DNA of 64,000 nucleotides from positions 15,872,001 to 15,936,000 of the forward strand of contig CM114273.1 of the NCBI GenBank assembly GCA_050084515.1, written 5' to 3'. The notes under the pieces are model-generated. The model was not told the DNA's origin. It did no database searches and saw only the letters and a list, made by a program, of their open reading frames with translations. This DNA is from Blasia pusilla. Its lineage: Eukaryota; Marchantiophyta; Marchantiopsida; Blasiales. This document shows, in pieces, positions 30,462-44,487 of this stretch (the stretch's first letter is position 1; every line of letters begins with the position of its first letter). The translations under genes were made by a program, and so were the position numbers.

Positions 30462-33400
30462 CTAGTCTAGAGCTCTTGCCATGACTTCTCGAAATGAGCA
30501 CTGCTGATCATACAAGGACTTGAAAATGGAGTACTTTGCATCATGATACTTCTTAACTGTGGCGTCTTTTGAAGGGTGCATGACCTGCAGAGTCATGCCA
30601 TGCCAGCATAATACTCAGAATTTCGCAGCTCCACAAGTCTTCAAACAACAACAGGTCTTGAATGACTAAACAGTCAAAATTCCTCCTTGCTGGCCTCAAG
30701 ATCACTGGCTATCTGACTGGACTGTCATTACAAAAATCTTTCATGATCTTGATTTAGAGGGACTCGGAGAACATATTGCAGGCCATTATATCTACTCTTC
30801 TTTTCTAAATTCAGAAGATTGATGCCACATCTTCCACTATCTTCTGCACAAGACAACCAGAACTAAGTGTAGAGACGTGAGATCTACAACACAATGTGAG
30901 ATATTTGGTGAATGTAACTTACAAGGCCTGGAGCATTTAAAGCTCTCATAGCTGATCGGATACTGTCGAATTTTTTTGCAGCCACAGCCCCAATTATAGC
31001 TCCACCCAAAAGGACACACTCCGCTTCCCTTGGTAGGGCCACTGGACATCCTGCACGCACACTACTCTTAAATGTCCATGTTCTTTCTGTTTTTAACAAC
31101 AGTATATCACTTTCGAACTGATAATTTCTTGCCGTCAGATAAGTTGAAAAACAATAACAGTTTAGCAAAACGTTTTGAGACAGACCAAGAACATCAGCCT
31201 GCTCTTGTAGATAGACTCTGTTTTTGGACAGTCCTCCACATGCTAGAAGTGTGTCAATCTGCAACACATGATTGAATTTCAAGGATTTAAGAACGTAAGA
31301 GCCATGTTGCTTCAATGGGTGAAGACGCATGCATGCTCCATGTCTGAATCCAAACTACCCGGTGATAGACTGATAACCAAAGACTACTGACACTGCTCCA
31401 GAGACCTTGGATGACAGTTGTTTTCATTAACAGTAAGAAAAATTATAAACAGCCTAGAGACCCACGTCGCAAGTGCCTTAGCGCATTTCTGTCCACTCAA
31501 CGTTTGCCTTATAAAGAGTATGCGTCAATCTTCTTGTATGATAATCATAAGTGTAATTAGCACTGAACTTCAGGTATACACAATAACAGACTGACGTGGG
31601 AAATAGTGTGTTCCACCAATGATGGATAAACTCTACTTACCTTCTCCTATCAAATTGATCAATACCACTGGCAAATGAAAGCCTTGACGGCACACTAGAG
31701 ATGAAACAGAACACTGTGGCTCATAAACCTCTTGAATAGATATAGGTTATATCTCTGACTTTTGAATGAACAATTGTAAGGCAGAGTTCTACAGAAAGTC
31801 GTTGACAGATTTGAAAGTTCACCTTGAGTCCATGTGAAGCCAAGTGCTCTACTATTTGGCGAGTGCCATATGCAATACTTTGCACCGCTGCAAGGTACAG
31901 CAGTGCGACACCCACTTCACTAGTATCCAGTGTCAACCCACTCACCATTCCTTTTGACCTAGGATCTGATTTTGGGGACCTGTTCAACAAAACGCCTCAT
32001 CATCAGAATGGAAAAGGAGTACTGACAAAGCTCAATCAGTAGGGCACAGATTTATAATACAAGGCGAAAAAAAATCCCATGCCAACCGGAATTTAGGATT
32101 GAATCCACTACTAAGAGCATATAAATAGACTGTCATCTGCATGCTCAAGTACAAAATTTGATCAAATCTTACCTGTTACCATGAAAATCCGGAAGAACGT
32201 GTAGCTCCTTTGTCAAAGCACCACGAAAGGGTACTGTTGGATTGGCAGAAAGACTATCCAGAATGTTATTCAGGACCTCATAGACTGATACTTCTGTTCA
32301 TCACAGAGAAAGGGCAATACAATGATTTAGTCTGATATATTCATATTGTTTACTAAGTGGCACATGGGGAGAAGATATTGTAGGTACTGCTGATGAGATA
32401 GATATGTACAGTAAAGTCAATTATTTCACCTAACTACAATCCCTTCATGTTTGAGGTCCTGTCACCCGGAGTTCACACGAGGTCCTCAGTAAGGATGATC
32501 GATCTCCTTCTAGTAAGTGCCTGTTATGTCATTGATGCAATCCCAACAAAGAACACACTCGTGATCAAAATTCCTCTAACAAACTGGTTTGGGGCAGTCC
32601 TAGTTCTCCACTGACTCACTTTGTGAGATGGCGCGATTGGCAAGTAAAGGGGAGATTGCATGATACTCCACCAAGTGCTCTAAGAGAGCTCCAGTAGCAC
32701 TTTGACCTCCTTCAATAAGCCAGTATTCGGGTACCATAGCTGCAGCACAACACATGTTTCATTCGAAGGCGATGTTTACTGCCTAGATAATGACTTCGGC
32801 AATTTGCACTATTGGAAAAATAATTTGGACACAAGGGACCGTTCAACTTAATCCACAAATCACGTTCAACTTAATCCACAAATCACGTTGAACTGATCAT
32901 GCCTTAGCAGTACTAGTTTCAAGTTGAGGTCCTAAAAGTGTGGATAGCTGTGGGACCTTACAATCGACAGTTCTGAAGTTAGGCTCCAAAATGTTTGGAA
33001 TCTCATTGCCGACTTTCGGTGTTTATGCCTACCTATTTGACTCCATTGAATTGACCACAGAGTTTGAATACATGCACATCTGGTAAGACACACGTTCGAA
33101 CCTGGAGCTCTCCATGCATTGAGAAAGAAATGTAGAGGTTGAGAAGTGTTAAGGAAGAGCTCCTAGAGGCTAGTACCAGACCAATATGGTCCCCAGACTC
33201 CAGGTATGAACAACTTTTTGTTTGTAACAGCCATGTGGCATGTGGAAGTCCCACAGACAAGCACCATCCTGCTTCTGAGCTCATCCTCCTTTTCCTCTTC
33301 TCCAACTCCAGGTGCTTCTGCAACCCATTTTCCATCATTTAGATCTACATTTTCAGCATCGTGGGGAGGAAGACTCATGATATCAGAGAAAACTCAAGAA

Positions 33401-36322
33401 GAACAATTGTGTTATCATCAACAAATCTGAGTGTTTCCAGTGAAAGGCTATTGCACTCCACTGTTGAAGCCTACTGATGAACTACTTGAAGTGGATGCCC
33501 AACCGAGCCAATGTGAACAAACTTATCCAATATAGTGGTTTCGGTAGGAGTAAAATTGTAACCTGTCTTTTCTTTATGAACAATGGCTCTGGGAAGACTT
33601 TCTATGACTCCAATTCCTCCAGCATGTGCGTCAATTACGGATGTACCAACAGGGGTTTGTTCAAGCAAACCAAGCTCCTGCATAAACACATTGAGTATCT
33701 ATAGTCGTAACTTTGCCTGGAATGCCTCTCTGAGTGAACAATAAACCACAGACCTCCTCATTTCACAAATTCAGAAACTTTAGGCAGATTCAACATCGCA
33801 ATTTTCAACTTCTGGCAGTCCTGATCACACTAGGATGGATGTGATAGAAACTCATACCTGTGCAGCAAGAGGTGTGAGACCAGCTCCCAGTGGATGTCCA
33901 GGCAATGCTACCCTTCTCCCTAAAGCGTACAACACAAACCACAATGAAGAATCCAGGACCAGAAACCTACTCCAATCAGAAATTTTTGAAATCAGTATTT
34001 TCAAACGCATAAGATATCAAATCTCTTTCTGTTGAACAAAAGCAGCTCAGGAAAGACTCAGGGTAATAGTTGAGTAGAGGCACAATCCATCGTTCATCAA
34101 GTGCCCAGAGCACCTGTTAAGATACATATCTACCATGTTTGATTGAATAAGGAGGATTACAAACAAGATAGATTATCAAGTGCGTACTCGTAACAATGTA
34201 TGAATATTAGTTTGGAGAACAGAATGAAGATTTTTTTCCTCAATTCATGCATAACACACAATTGTTGCATACCAATCTTAGCATATTGGCCATCAACAAG
34301 GTCTCCCAATCCAATTTCTTGCCAAAAAAGGTCATCCCAACCGCAAGCATCCATGGACTTTGTGTCTGTGGGCGATGTTTGGTGTATATGTGCATGTCCC
34401 AAGTACGTCCATTTGCAAACTGTTGTGCACAAACTACGAGTGTCATCACCTGTAGCTCTGAAAATGGAGCACACCCACCTTCAAGGTCAAATTACTTATT
34501 GAACATCAACTCTCTACAATTCAGACCTTCGTTCTCTATTGTTGCCTCTGATCCCAGAAAGGATGATGATAGGAAATGTTGTGGCTTCAAAGATCTGGTT
34601 TCTACTTTAATTCACCCTCCCACCCATTCTCTTCAATAAAAGTCCGAACCATAATCATAAAACAGTATCTGAGCACAATTCTGGAATATTGAATTCCTTT
34701 TGTGTTAAGTTGTTGCATTACCTGTAAGTAAGCCAGTCACTTAAGTCCATCCAACGAAACGCTACTGCCCAAGACTCCTGGAGGTTCTCCTTCACCCACA
34801 ACAACTGCAACACCCTCATCGTGTTTCAGAGAGCTGACTGTAAAGAACACAAATCAAACTGATTCAAACAAAATTGTGACCCTTACCTCAAGAAGGTTTG
34901 AATCGGAGATGAGCAACCAATAGTTCAGATATAGGTACAAAATTTCAAATACGACCTTAAGTTGTCTCATTTGCTTACATCTTCAAAGTTTCAGTGTCGG
35001 TGGGAACCGTAAGTCCCAATATTCTAATGAACAATGATTCTAAGTTGGGCCAGTCACTCCAGTGTCATTACACAATTTGATCGCAACTCTTACTTACCGT
35101 GCCTTAATTCTTTTAAAAGCATATCTCGATCCATAAACTGAATTCCTGGACAGTCCTTTGGCCCTGGCAAGATGTGTAGACTAACTTAAATTTTTTTGTC
35201 AGATGCAATCAAGTTTGCTTGATACAATCTCATGAAGGTAACCATTTGCATGACAACTAACCTTCGGAGGTTGCATTTCTGGAGACAGTGCACCACCAGC
35301 ATACTGCAGGACAGGAGAATTTTGGGCATTGATGCGTTCTGCCTGACTTATAGCACGGTGATCCATCCATACTATCACATTTCGCCTTGCATCTCCACTC
35401 AGCGAAACACTCACGGGGGAGTCATCTGCGCCAATTGCCACTGCCCAAGGTGGACCAAAGACCAAAAAGTTAGACTGCATGAATTTACTGTCACTAAGAG
35501 ACTGAGATCACAGCATTTAGAGATGCCTTCGTGTAATCCCTTTCTCTTCCAACTATAATCCCTTTCTCTTCCAACTACAGGACAGAATCGTAGGAAGGTA
35601 AGGAGTTTTTTCGGAAATCTAGGTGAGTACACTCTCTAGAAAACCTGTAGAGCCAATAGCATGGGAGTAATGTTCCTTATTTGTCTCAAAATGTGTCCAT
35701 TTAGATTAAAGAGGAACTTCATGAAACACTCACCAAGAGAGCAGGTAGCAGCAAATCCAATTCCACAAATATCAGCCCCTGCAACGTTTGCATTTTTACA
35801 CGCTGCCTTCACAGCCGCGCAGACTGCAAGCCATATATCTGTTGAGGATTGCTGTGAGAAAAACCACAATTTGTTAGGGAGCTGCCAAGCCGTCCAATAT
35901 AGTCCTAGCTTCGTAGATTGATGGAGACCATTGGAGAAGCAGTAGTACCTCAACGCATCCAGCTTCCTTCCACATCTGAATTGGACTGCTTGCAAGGCCC
36001 ATCAATCTTCCTTGTGAATCAAATACCCCTGCGAACACGAAGAAAGTAGTAAATTTTCTGACTGGCACAAACAGCACATAACATCGTGAATCTGCCATAC
36101 CTATTGTTGGCTAACCATAAGAAACAAATTGCAAATTCCAGTCCTAGAGATAGAGCTTAAAGCACTCTTGTCCAGAGCCTAGGGGTTGTCACCTGCTCGT
36201 GCACTGCCTGTTCCCACATCCACTCCCAGATAAGATGTGCCTTTCAGCTTGGGGGCGCTCGAGGAGACTCCCGCTCTTCTCGACTCTAAGGAGGTCATCC
36301 TTGACACCCGTCTGGAATCCAT
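30462..36322 (-). CDS. FGGY: FGGY-family carbohydrate kinase (D-ribulose kinase-like), 15 exons
   Basis: Predicted ATP-dependent sugar kinase of the FGGY family, closest to human FGGY and the plant FGGY-domain kinase, which phosphorylate D-ribulose. Exons on the minus strand: 36322-36193, 36028-35949, 35851-35734, 35440-35262, 34804-34722, 34457-34273, 33919-33858, 33677-33563, 33317-33177, 32739-32620, 32293-32173, 31979-31823, 31258-31186, 31050-30923, 30584-30462. All introns are GT-AG, phases match at every join, and the 1815-nt CDS has no internal stop (604 residues). Visible motifs: N-terminal phosphate loop '[14 protein letters not shown]' (31-44), 'VIVWMDHRA' (131-139), probable catalytic Asp in 'VIDAHAGG' (Asp295), 'DFHGNR' (440-445), '[10 protein letters not shown]' (501-510). 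The Ser/Arg-rich first 28 residues could be a targeting extension. In-frame TAA precedes the ATG. The least certain join is exon 8 to 9, in a variable acidic loop. Confidence 0.92.
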
Positions 36323-39300
36323 AGATCTACCTCCTCCAGTCAAACGAGCTAACCACCCGAGTTAGTAGGAAATTTTGATGGTGAGAGAGGGTCTTTCGAA
36401 TACAGTCAAACTTATGGAGATGGGTTGAACCTGAGCAATTTAGCGAAAATTACAAAGCAAACTTTCCTTCATCTGCCCCATTAGATTATCAATCCCGGTA
36501 CACGAGAAGGGCTCTTCTCAGCGTTATGCAGAGATTCCTTTCAAGAGGCCAACCTAGGAAATTACAATCTGGGACTGGCACTAAACGCATTGGTGGTTAC
36601 CGTCGTCGTATGCCGTTACACGCGGTCATCAGCTTAGCGAATACACAGTGCTCTGCATCATAAATTTAGAAGAGACACAAGTTTTCGTTTTTTGCCTCTT
36701 CTGTTATTCTGTGTAGCAGATGACAAAAAGGTTTTCTACAACAGTATGCAACTATGAATCGCCCATTTCGGTTAGATCCCACTTTTTCAATACAAGAGTG
36801 CATACCGATAATTTCTTGTTCAAGCTGAGACACCACTAGCGATCGGTCTGTCGGTCTGGATGGTGGACCGCGTCCATTCCGGCAAAGTGGCGCTGCGCGG
36901 TACCGTATTCCTCTCGCGATTCTTGTGCCCGTCTCTCACTTAGCTCATACGATTCGTATGCAAGATCTACTGAGCTACAATGCTACTGTAGTGTATACTT
37001 CTTCAATAACTCGCACCCGGACTAACGCGACAAGTGTTCAAACGTTCCCTTCGCTGGCTGGCCAAGCTATCGAATACGAAAGGTTCATTTTCTTCGAATG
37101 CTTTTTCGATCTACATTACCTTAATCGACAAGTGCCCCATTTGTCTAAACCCAGTGCGTCTTCTTACCATGTAGCCCAGTTAACCTATTAGTAATGGGGG
37201 TTGTCTCCTTTCTTTGGGATTATGTTTCACTCTTTATTTGTTTTCCACTAGATGATCTTCCATGGCGGAATTGGTTCAGATCTGTGTACGTTTCCTTTCT
37301 AATCCCTGTGCTTTCATTTCTAAACCCACTCCAAGACGGTGACGATTTTCTTGAGCCAGCGTGTCTCACGTACGTTGATCCTGTCTCCTAGACTTGCATC
37401 CATAGCAATGCCCGAGTGTCTGTCCGCCACCACCAAGTTTGGTGGTAATTTGGTGGCACTGTGAGTTGTGAAAGAAGCGACAAAGCCAACTGAGCCTACG
37501 AAAAAAGGTACGCAACCAAGACGAGAGCAGGGGACACGAGGACGCACTGCACAGGCAGAAGCCACCACCACGGACAGTGGAGAAACGAGAGAATGAAGAA
37601 TCAACGCGTAACGCGGATGGTTAAAGAACCGCGACTAGTGAAACAGATTATTGGAGGGGAAGAACAGAGATTGTCTGCGCAAAGAGAATTGAAGTAGTCA
37701 AGCAGGCGGACGCCGTCGACCCAAGGTGGGATCAGAACGGATAGATAGGATGGCGGGCAAAGACCCCGGAGGCACTTTGAGGATCGGTGGAACATGAGAG
37801 GTAGTGCCACCGCAAACAAGACGGTGATTATGGCATTCGTGTGGAGGAAGTGAGAGCAGCTGCGCTTCAATCTGCGTCGCAAAATGGAATCGGTTGCAGC
37901 TTGACGCACATTTTTACGAGCAATTTGTATAGTCTTCTCGAACAGCAGTTTTGAATGAGAATCCTTGCATGGTGGTATCCATAGAATGACAGTAGTCCGT
38001 GTGGCTGCGACAGACTTGAGTGGTATTACTGAATTATCTGCCATATACGCTCCACCTTTTCAAAACTGTGCTAAACTGAAATCCAGATTGAAGTGACGAG
38101 CACAGGTGACCTGTGCCATAGGCTTATGGGGCTTGTAGTGTCCAAGGCTAAGCTTGTGCACAGCTGACTCTTTAGGCTTCTTTTGTACCAGGTGCCATTT
38201 GACACTCTGCGGTAGGGTACGTGAAGAAACTAGAGAATGTTCAATGAGAGCATTTACACTTTCTTCATTTCAATGTGATCACTTCCTCTCAAACGGCGGC
38301 TTCTTTTAGCGTATTAGATGAGCCTGTCGGACGCGATGTCGATATCACATATGTGGAAGGGGTCTCATAGACCAGTGAGGCTTCCCGTGGACTATAAATC
38401 AATTCTTCTACTACTTCTTTTCTCTCCTCTGAATTGCAAAAGGAAAATGTCACTCCATGCCTTTGTGTCTTCACGGCGTGATCTGCGCGAGTGGTAACGA
38501 AGGTCATTCGGCCCTCACAGTGCCATTCTTGCCCTTCATGTTATGATTGAGCTCTTGGCGCAATGCTCTCTTTGTCCGCATGTAAGACCACAAAATTTTA
38601 GTGGTGGAATTACTTGGTCTCATCCCAAGAATTTACGAGCACAATTTCAGAGTACAAACGTTCCAGTATTTTGGTCAACCACTGGAAATTATTTTTTTTT
38701 CACTGATTGACGCACGTCTTCAATTGCTAGGAAACGAATAATTTGGTGCATGTAGACTGATTTTACAGGTATCATCTAAGGGCCAATGCTGATTATTTCA
38801 TGAGCACTCGCATGGGCTTTGCACAATGTCAGCCTGTACGGAAAAGATCCAACGACAGTACATTACACAGGATGGAACATTCTCAAAGCAATGTGGCCAC
38901 TCATCCTAAGGTTCTTAAAAAATGTACGCTAGAAGTTGAAGAATGCACTGAATGCAGTGAAAGATTATGATACTCTGGTTGCATAAAGTGTTCGTAATGA
39001 AAGATCCTTAATCAATAATGTCGTTGATTTCCTGTCTGAAAGCCTGTACTTGATACGTTCAACCCTTACAGGAAGCATCCTGAAAGTTTCAGGTGTTTAT
39101 TAGGCGGGAGGCTAAACCGTAAGCATTCTCGACGCGTTTAGGTCCTTTAGGAATCTATTACTGAACAATCTGGAATATCGTGTCATGATTACATCAAAAT
39201 AGTTTTGCGCCACGGCTTCAGAAAAGAAATTAGCAGATCTAATTACTGCCTAGGGATACCTGGAGCTTACAACATCAGTAATTATTACTCGTTTGAATCA

Positions 39301-41145
39301 ATCGGTCAGAACTGTAGCGTAGGGGGCCCATGTCTCCTGTAGGAAGCTACCCATGGAAGACCGAAAGCTGTTCCAGCAATTTCTCCAGATCTGCTTTACG
39401 GCTGACTACGACCCCCAGGATTGAGCTTCAGAAGAATCAGAACACACTGAATTGACATAAATTTAGCGCACCCAGAGTCCCCGACACCACAGATAGGAGC
39501 TGGTCTGATCGAACACGTGCACAACCTCACTTTCTTTTCTTTCCTCTCGACCATGACAGCCCTTTTCTCCCAGCCCCATCTTCACACTTATCTAGGCTTC
39601 TAGTGGATTGCAAATCTTGTGTTCGTGTGCACCCAAACCTTACAGACCCTGGGCGAAGACAAGCTTGCTGCAAGAGTTATGATCCAAAATAATTTGTAGG
39701 ATGAAATCGTGTAGGGTTTAGAGTTACTGTTTTGTGACAAACACAAATGGCAATTGTGCCTTCTCCTGCTCAAAGTATCTGGACTCGGAATCTCCTCGAG
39801 TCGTATATGCTCTCACTAAATGATCCACTGGTAAAATCGCAGAGGAAAGCGCCAAACCTAATTGCTGAATGTCTTTCTCATCCTCACTGTGTTCACTACC
39901 TGAATACGGCAGTCGAGCATCTTTGTAGATTGTGGTTATTCCACGTAAAAGGTGCTCTGATCACCTTGGATTCCCTTTTGGAAGCCACTTTTCCACAATA
40001 AATAACCCCCCTTCCTTCGATTATAGTATAGATTCAAGCAATCTACGCCTACAGATCCAAGCAATCTACGACCTGGACTCTTTCATACTCTGTCACTTTC
40101 TCAGGTACCTGATTATTTTAAGAGATCGTAATATATTCCCGCCAGAGCAAGTACGAACGCCCACGCACTGACTACGGTTCCAGCGGAGGGATAATGGATT
40201 CTTTCGCTCTAATCGACTTCCATTCCGCGGGCATCGATTGAGGGTCTCTCGCGTACCCACTGAGTTCGTATCCAGCGGAGGAACCCTTCCGCTCAAATCG
40301 ACTTCCATACAGCGGGGATGGACTCATCTCGCGTCCGCGTCTACGTACAGCACGTGAACGGAGCCCGACTTGAAACTCTCTCCATCTGCATCTGCACCTG
40401 TGACAAGAGGTTGACTTTTCAAGCTACACGGTATTTATTGGATTTCATTGTCTCAACATCTCTTCGTTTCAAACGACAATACCATCACAGACATCGTCAA
40501 CTGACTCATTGCGTACTGGCTATGTTTCTGCGCGCTTTTCTTATTCGTCGGCTTTGCGTAAGCATTTCTTGTTTAATCATCTCTAGATCTCATACTTCGA
40601 GACATGCGGGATGTTGTGGTGCTCGTCAAAGCGTTCGATTCTCGTTGAGCTACTCTTAGAAATGAAAAGATAATGTCATCTCAACTGACCTGACCTGACC
40701 CGACCCGAGATTCTCCGGATCCGGGGATGTCTAGGGTGGAGGTTTTGTGGGGGGGGGGGGAAGATCTACTTGGCATACGGAAGGAAGGTGGAGTGGAACA
40801 ATCATGCCAGCTGTGCCAGTAGTATCCAGCCAACAGGGATGAACTCGTGGGAGCTGCGCTACGTGAAACCAGCAATCTGGTCCGCATCAATCAGCAATCG
40901 TGACGCACATTAAAGTGCATCGCTAATTTCACGGCCGACAGTTGGACCGATCGAGAGACGTACGTGGTTGGGGAACATATTTCTCCATCCTCGCAGCGGA
41001 ATGTTCTTTGTCTCAAACGTATGAATAATATTTTTAGAAAATCTAAAATATATTAAAAAAATGGAACTTTTTTTATATGTACGAAAAAGGTTTATTAGCA
41101 ATAATTTGCAATAAATCTGATATAGATTTCATCGGTGAGTTCACC
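36323..41145. other. Intergenic spacer upstream of the FGGY gene, no gene supported
   Basis: Holds the presumed promoter of the FGGY gene (directly right of 36322). It has several frames of 60-150 codons (for example minus 38044-37601) with no recognisable domain and no homologous copy in the window. A run of 11 or more G lies near 40750. A host gene with short exons cannot be excluded. Confidence 0.5.
40165..40335. repeat. Imperfect tandem duplication with TCCAGCGGAGG
   Basis: Two diverged copies of a unit of about 95 bp. Each runs from TCCAGCGGAGG through CGCTC(T/A)AATCGACTTCCAT to a GCGGG box (first copy from about 40169, second from about 40271). Non-coding. Confidence 0.65.
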
Positions 41146-41149
41146 GTTT

Positions 41150-41592
41150 GCACAATCCTCTCCGCTAGTCCATCCGCCTCAGGATGATCTCGCAAAGTGG
41201 TGTGGTGGTTGATCAATGTCTGATCACACAAGGTCTAAAACTCCCCACGAAACTCCGTACCTTGGTGTGTCAACACCTCAACTAGTGCGCCGTAATGATT
41301 CAACACTCGATCTAGGAAGGCATTTGTTACTCCCTCACTCACTTTCTTAGGCAATGCAACCAACTCTATCCACTTCGAGAAGTGCTCGACCATCACCAAC
41401 ACATAACGACTATGGCGCTCCGTCAAAGGTAAAGGTCTTGCAAAATCCAAACTCCATCTGTAACCTAAAGATATGATCGGAAGTATTGTATCTTGAATAA
41501 GCTGTATGTCCGCTTCACTCCAACCCAACTCGTCGTGGGCATAACGCACCAAACGTGCTCTCTATAGGCACCAACACGCGAATACCCTCCTC
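41150..41592 (-). pseudogene. Ty3 deletion derivative E4: DNMT motif fragment fused to integrase fragment
   Basis: Minus strand, from right to left. At 41592-41562 about 30 bp encode 'PEEGIRVL', the residues just before methyltransferase motif I in E3 ('PEEGVRVLDFF'). Then come 'RYAHDELGW' and, after a deletion of the zinc domain, the integrase core: 'GYRWSLDFARPLPL', 'YVLVMVEHFSKWIELVAL', 'VLTHQGTEFRGEF', 'RDHPEADGLAERIV' up to about 41150. DNMT and integrase sequence are thus joined by large internal deletions. Not functional. Confidence 0.75.
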
Positions 41593-41609
41593 TGGGATGC
41601 TCATAAAAT

Positions 41610-42252
41610 TATTGTAACTTCACGCTCAAATGATGAAATTGTGCATCGTTTCTTCCACAGAGTGCACAACTTCTCGATCTACAACCATGTTAATTGGTTT
41701 CTTCATCCAACCTTCCAATCAAAACTGACAGGGACTGTCGTGCAGCCCAATGTCTCTTCTCCTACATAAATTTTGGCAGCGCCTCCTCGCTAATTTCTCC
41801 CAACAAAAACTTCAAACCTATAAAATCAGAAATTAGAGAGGTAAATGGTGCTCTCGAGAGCATCGGCATAGGGAAAACCGCCCCCAGACTCAATCTCTAA
41901 AGAAATTTGGGCAGCGCTTCCATGTGCCACTCTTCCACACGAAAAATCGGCAAAGCAAACAACCCCATCAAGCGCTCTTGCTCCGGTGAGCACTCCAATG
42001 AACTGATGAACGGGGAATACGGTCCGCAACCTGCAACAACAACAAGTGACCAGTAAGCTCCCCCATTGAAACTCTCTCACTCCATCATTCTTTCTTTATA
42101 AATCAATCAAATCTCTCTCAATATCTTACACCAACCTCCCCAGGGTGTGCACTCTCTCTCATGTCAAACCAAACCCACTCTCCTAATGAGAGGCTTGGGT
42201 TACACACACACAAGGTAAGGAGGACCATAATTCCGCCACGTCATACCAAGAG

Positions 42253-42350
<98 letters not shown>

Positions 42351-42420
42351 CAAGGGGAAATTGGGTCTCACAGGTTACCTGTGGACTCAATAGGTCATCC
42401 TCGACCTCTTGAGGTTATTC
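41610..42420 (-). repeat. Ty3 LTR-like block of E4 with expanded (CT)n
   Basis: Matches 3800-4560 of E1 through GTTTTGC/CTCATAACTCC-like sequence, GGCAGCGC, GCCCCCAGACTCAATC, CAAACCAAACCCACTCTCCTAATGAGAGG and GGGTTACACACACA. The (CT)n tract at 42255-42349 lies where E1 has the short CTCAAGCTCTCTCTCC segment. Together with the adjacent 41150-41592 it makes a small deletion derivative. Confidence 0.75.
42255..42349. repeat. (CT)n microsatellite, 95 bp
   Basis: An uninterrupted CT dinucleotide tract inside the E4 LTR block. The resulting Leu-Ser or Arg-Glu frames are artefacts. Confidence 0.97.
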
Positions 42421-44482
42421 TCGAGTATCTCCACAAGCGCTCTACTAGATCTTGCCGATCTATCGTAAAAGAGGTGACAACAAAGCCACCACAAAACATA
42501 ATAAGGTTAATTCATTAAGAAGAGCTTGCTTGTATAATCGAAGTTAGGATAGATAGTTACTCTTATCCAATGGTATAATATATAGGATGAGCCACTCATG
42601 CCTCGTTAATCACATCATAGGCCTCGGATGTGATATCCTCTATATTTATGGGCATCCCGCATACGCAATTAGCCACACCTAGAAGAGAATGATGAGGAAG
42701 TCCAAAATATAATCATAGAGTTGTTGAGAATGTACTATATCGGAAAGACCAAATTGAATAATAAGATTATTTGCAATAAGCCAAGCCTCATCTCGTTTAC
42801 CAGCACATGAATGCTGAAAATTGGCCACCGTAAGACAAGAATACCATCAAATATGTCCAATTGTGTTTGTTTTCTAAGCGAAAGCAAACCAACTACATCA
42901 AGACATATGGACTTCTTTCACCTTTGCTAATTCTAAGAGATCCATTGGAAAACGTTGCTATTGACTTTAAGATCAAGCTACTTCAGTCGAATCTACGGAT
43001 TCAATTTGATCACGATAGTGATAGATCTTCTTTCTAAGATGGGACTTTTCATTCCAAAGTGGAACACGATTACAACCTTGGAGGTTGCTTATCTTCTCTT
43101 TGGAGATCTGACATAGCATTCATATTTTCCAAAATCACATAGTGAAAGGAAACAAAAATTCATATTTTTCCAAAAACTTAGAAGTTTTGCCTTTTCTATT
43201 TTTAGATATTGTGCTTACAAAGAAAGTTATCCTTTCTCGATCAAGATACCAAGTTTGTATCTAAAATTGACATGTTGGTTAAGGTCCTAAGAGCGGATAT
43301 ACTCTTAAGCTCCAATTATCACTCAAATACATTAAGTTAAGAAAAATTTGTAAACTTAGCGCTTCAAGGATATACGTGAAACTATATTTTGGTAGGTCAA
43401 ATAGATTGGGCGACTCCATTATCCATGGCGGAGTTGAATTATAATAACATTGTTTCTTTTGGCCATTGGTTCTAATGTGAAGAATCCAATATGGTTTCAA
43501 GAATTGATGATGTTAGGTAAGGAGTTTTGTGATGGGCAGTGGAAAATTTCTTGGTGAAGTAATTGCAACACTACATAGCATATTTTGTGCCTTACAACGC
43601 GTCCAATGTTGTTGGGATCTATGGCATTCACGCTAGGGTGGACCAAAAAGCAAATCATGATCATAAGTCAAAAAAGGATCGACTTTAGTGTGGCCTACGA
43701 GGGAAAAACTTAGACTAGTTGGTTATGAGACTAGGGAAATTAGTGGATCCTACCACGTGACTCACACTAGTCAATACAGACACGCGCCTTGAGACCACAG
43801 TTAAGAGAAAGGGATATAGCCACTCGCAAGGACATAGGATGAGGCATGATAGGTGTAAGATCTTTGAGTCTAGTTCTCTCTTGCGCCTATGCCTCTTGAA
43901 CGTTGTGGAATTATACGTTTAGTAGGTCACACTCACTCTGTTGATCTTCATCCAAAAACACTTTGAGTCAATCAGCCTTCCAACTCCTCGAGTTCTCCAC
44001 TTGGGCCATTCATCAAGTTTAACAGGTCCTAACCCCTTACTTCCCAACATGGGCAAGTCTTCCTAGAATTGAGAGAGACTTTATGGATAGTCTTAGCATC
44101 TAAAACGGCGCTTGCACGCCTAGCGGTCCCAACTATCCAATGAACCTCGCATGAGTCCCTAAAAAAGATACAAAAAATAAGTCACAGGTTGGAATCCAAG
44201 GATGATCACTGAGATCTCTTCACTTTCATCTTAGACTCGACTCCTCTCAAGCCTTGGTTTGCGTTTGGTCTAGGTTTCCCCTAGTCAAGACCGTTAATAC
44301 ATGAAATGCTCAACCTTACTCGTGTCCCCCATCTCATGTCTCCTTCAAGAGACTCCTCTTCAATGTGCATTCATTCTATTATGAGCCTACTAGAGTCTTG
44401 ATGTTTTGCATTGATGCACATTTGGTTATGAGGATCGTGACAAGTTTCTAGTCAAAGGCAAGTAGCATGGAAGGCAGAAGTA
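42421..44482. other. Spacer, no gene recognised
   Basis: Only short frames on both strands. No domain, LTR or repeat shared with other parts of the window was recognised. It may hold older transposon debris. Confidence 0.5.
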
Positions 44483-44487
44483 GTCAT

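Noticed and set aside
37601-38044. 147-codon minus-strand frame
   Set aside because: No recognisable domain, no sign of splice context or similarity elsewhere in the window; probably chance.
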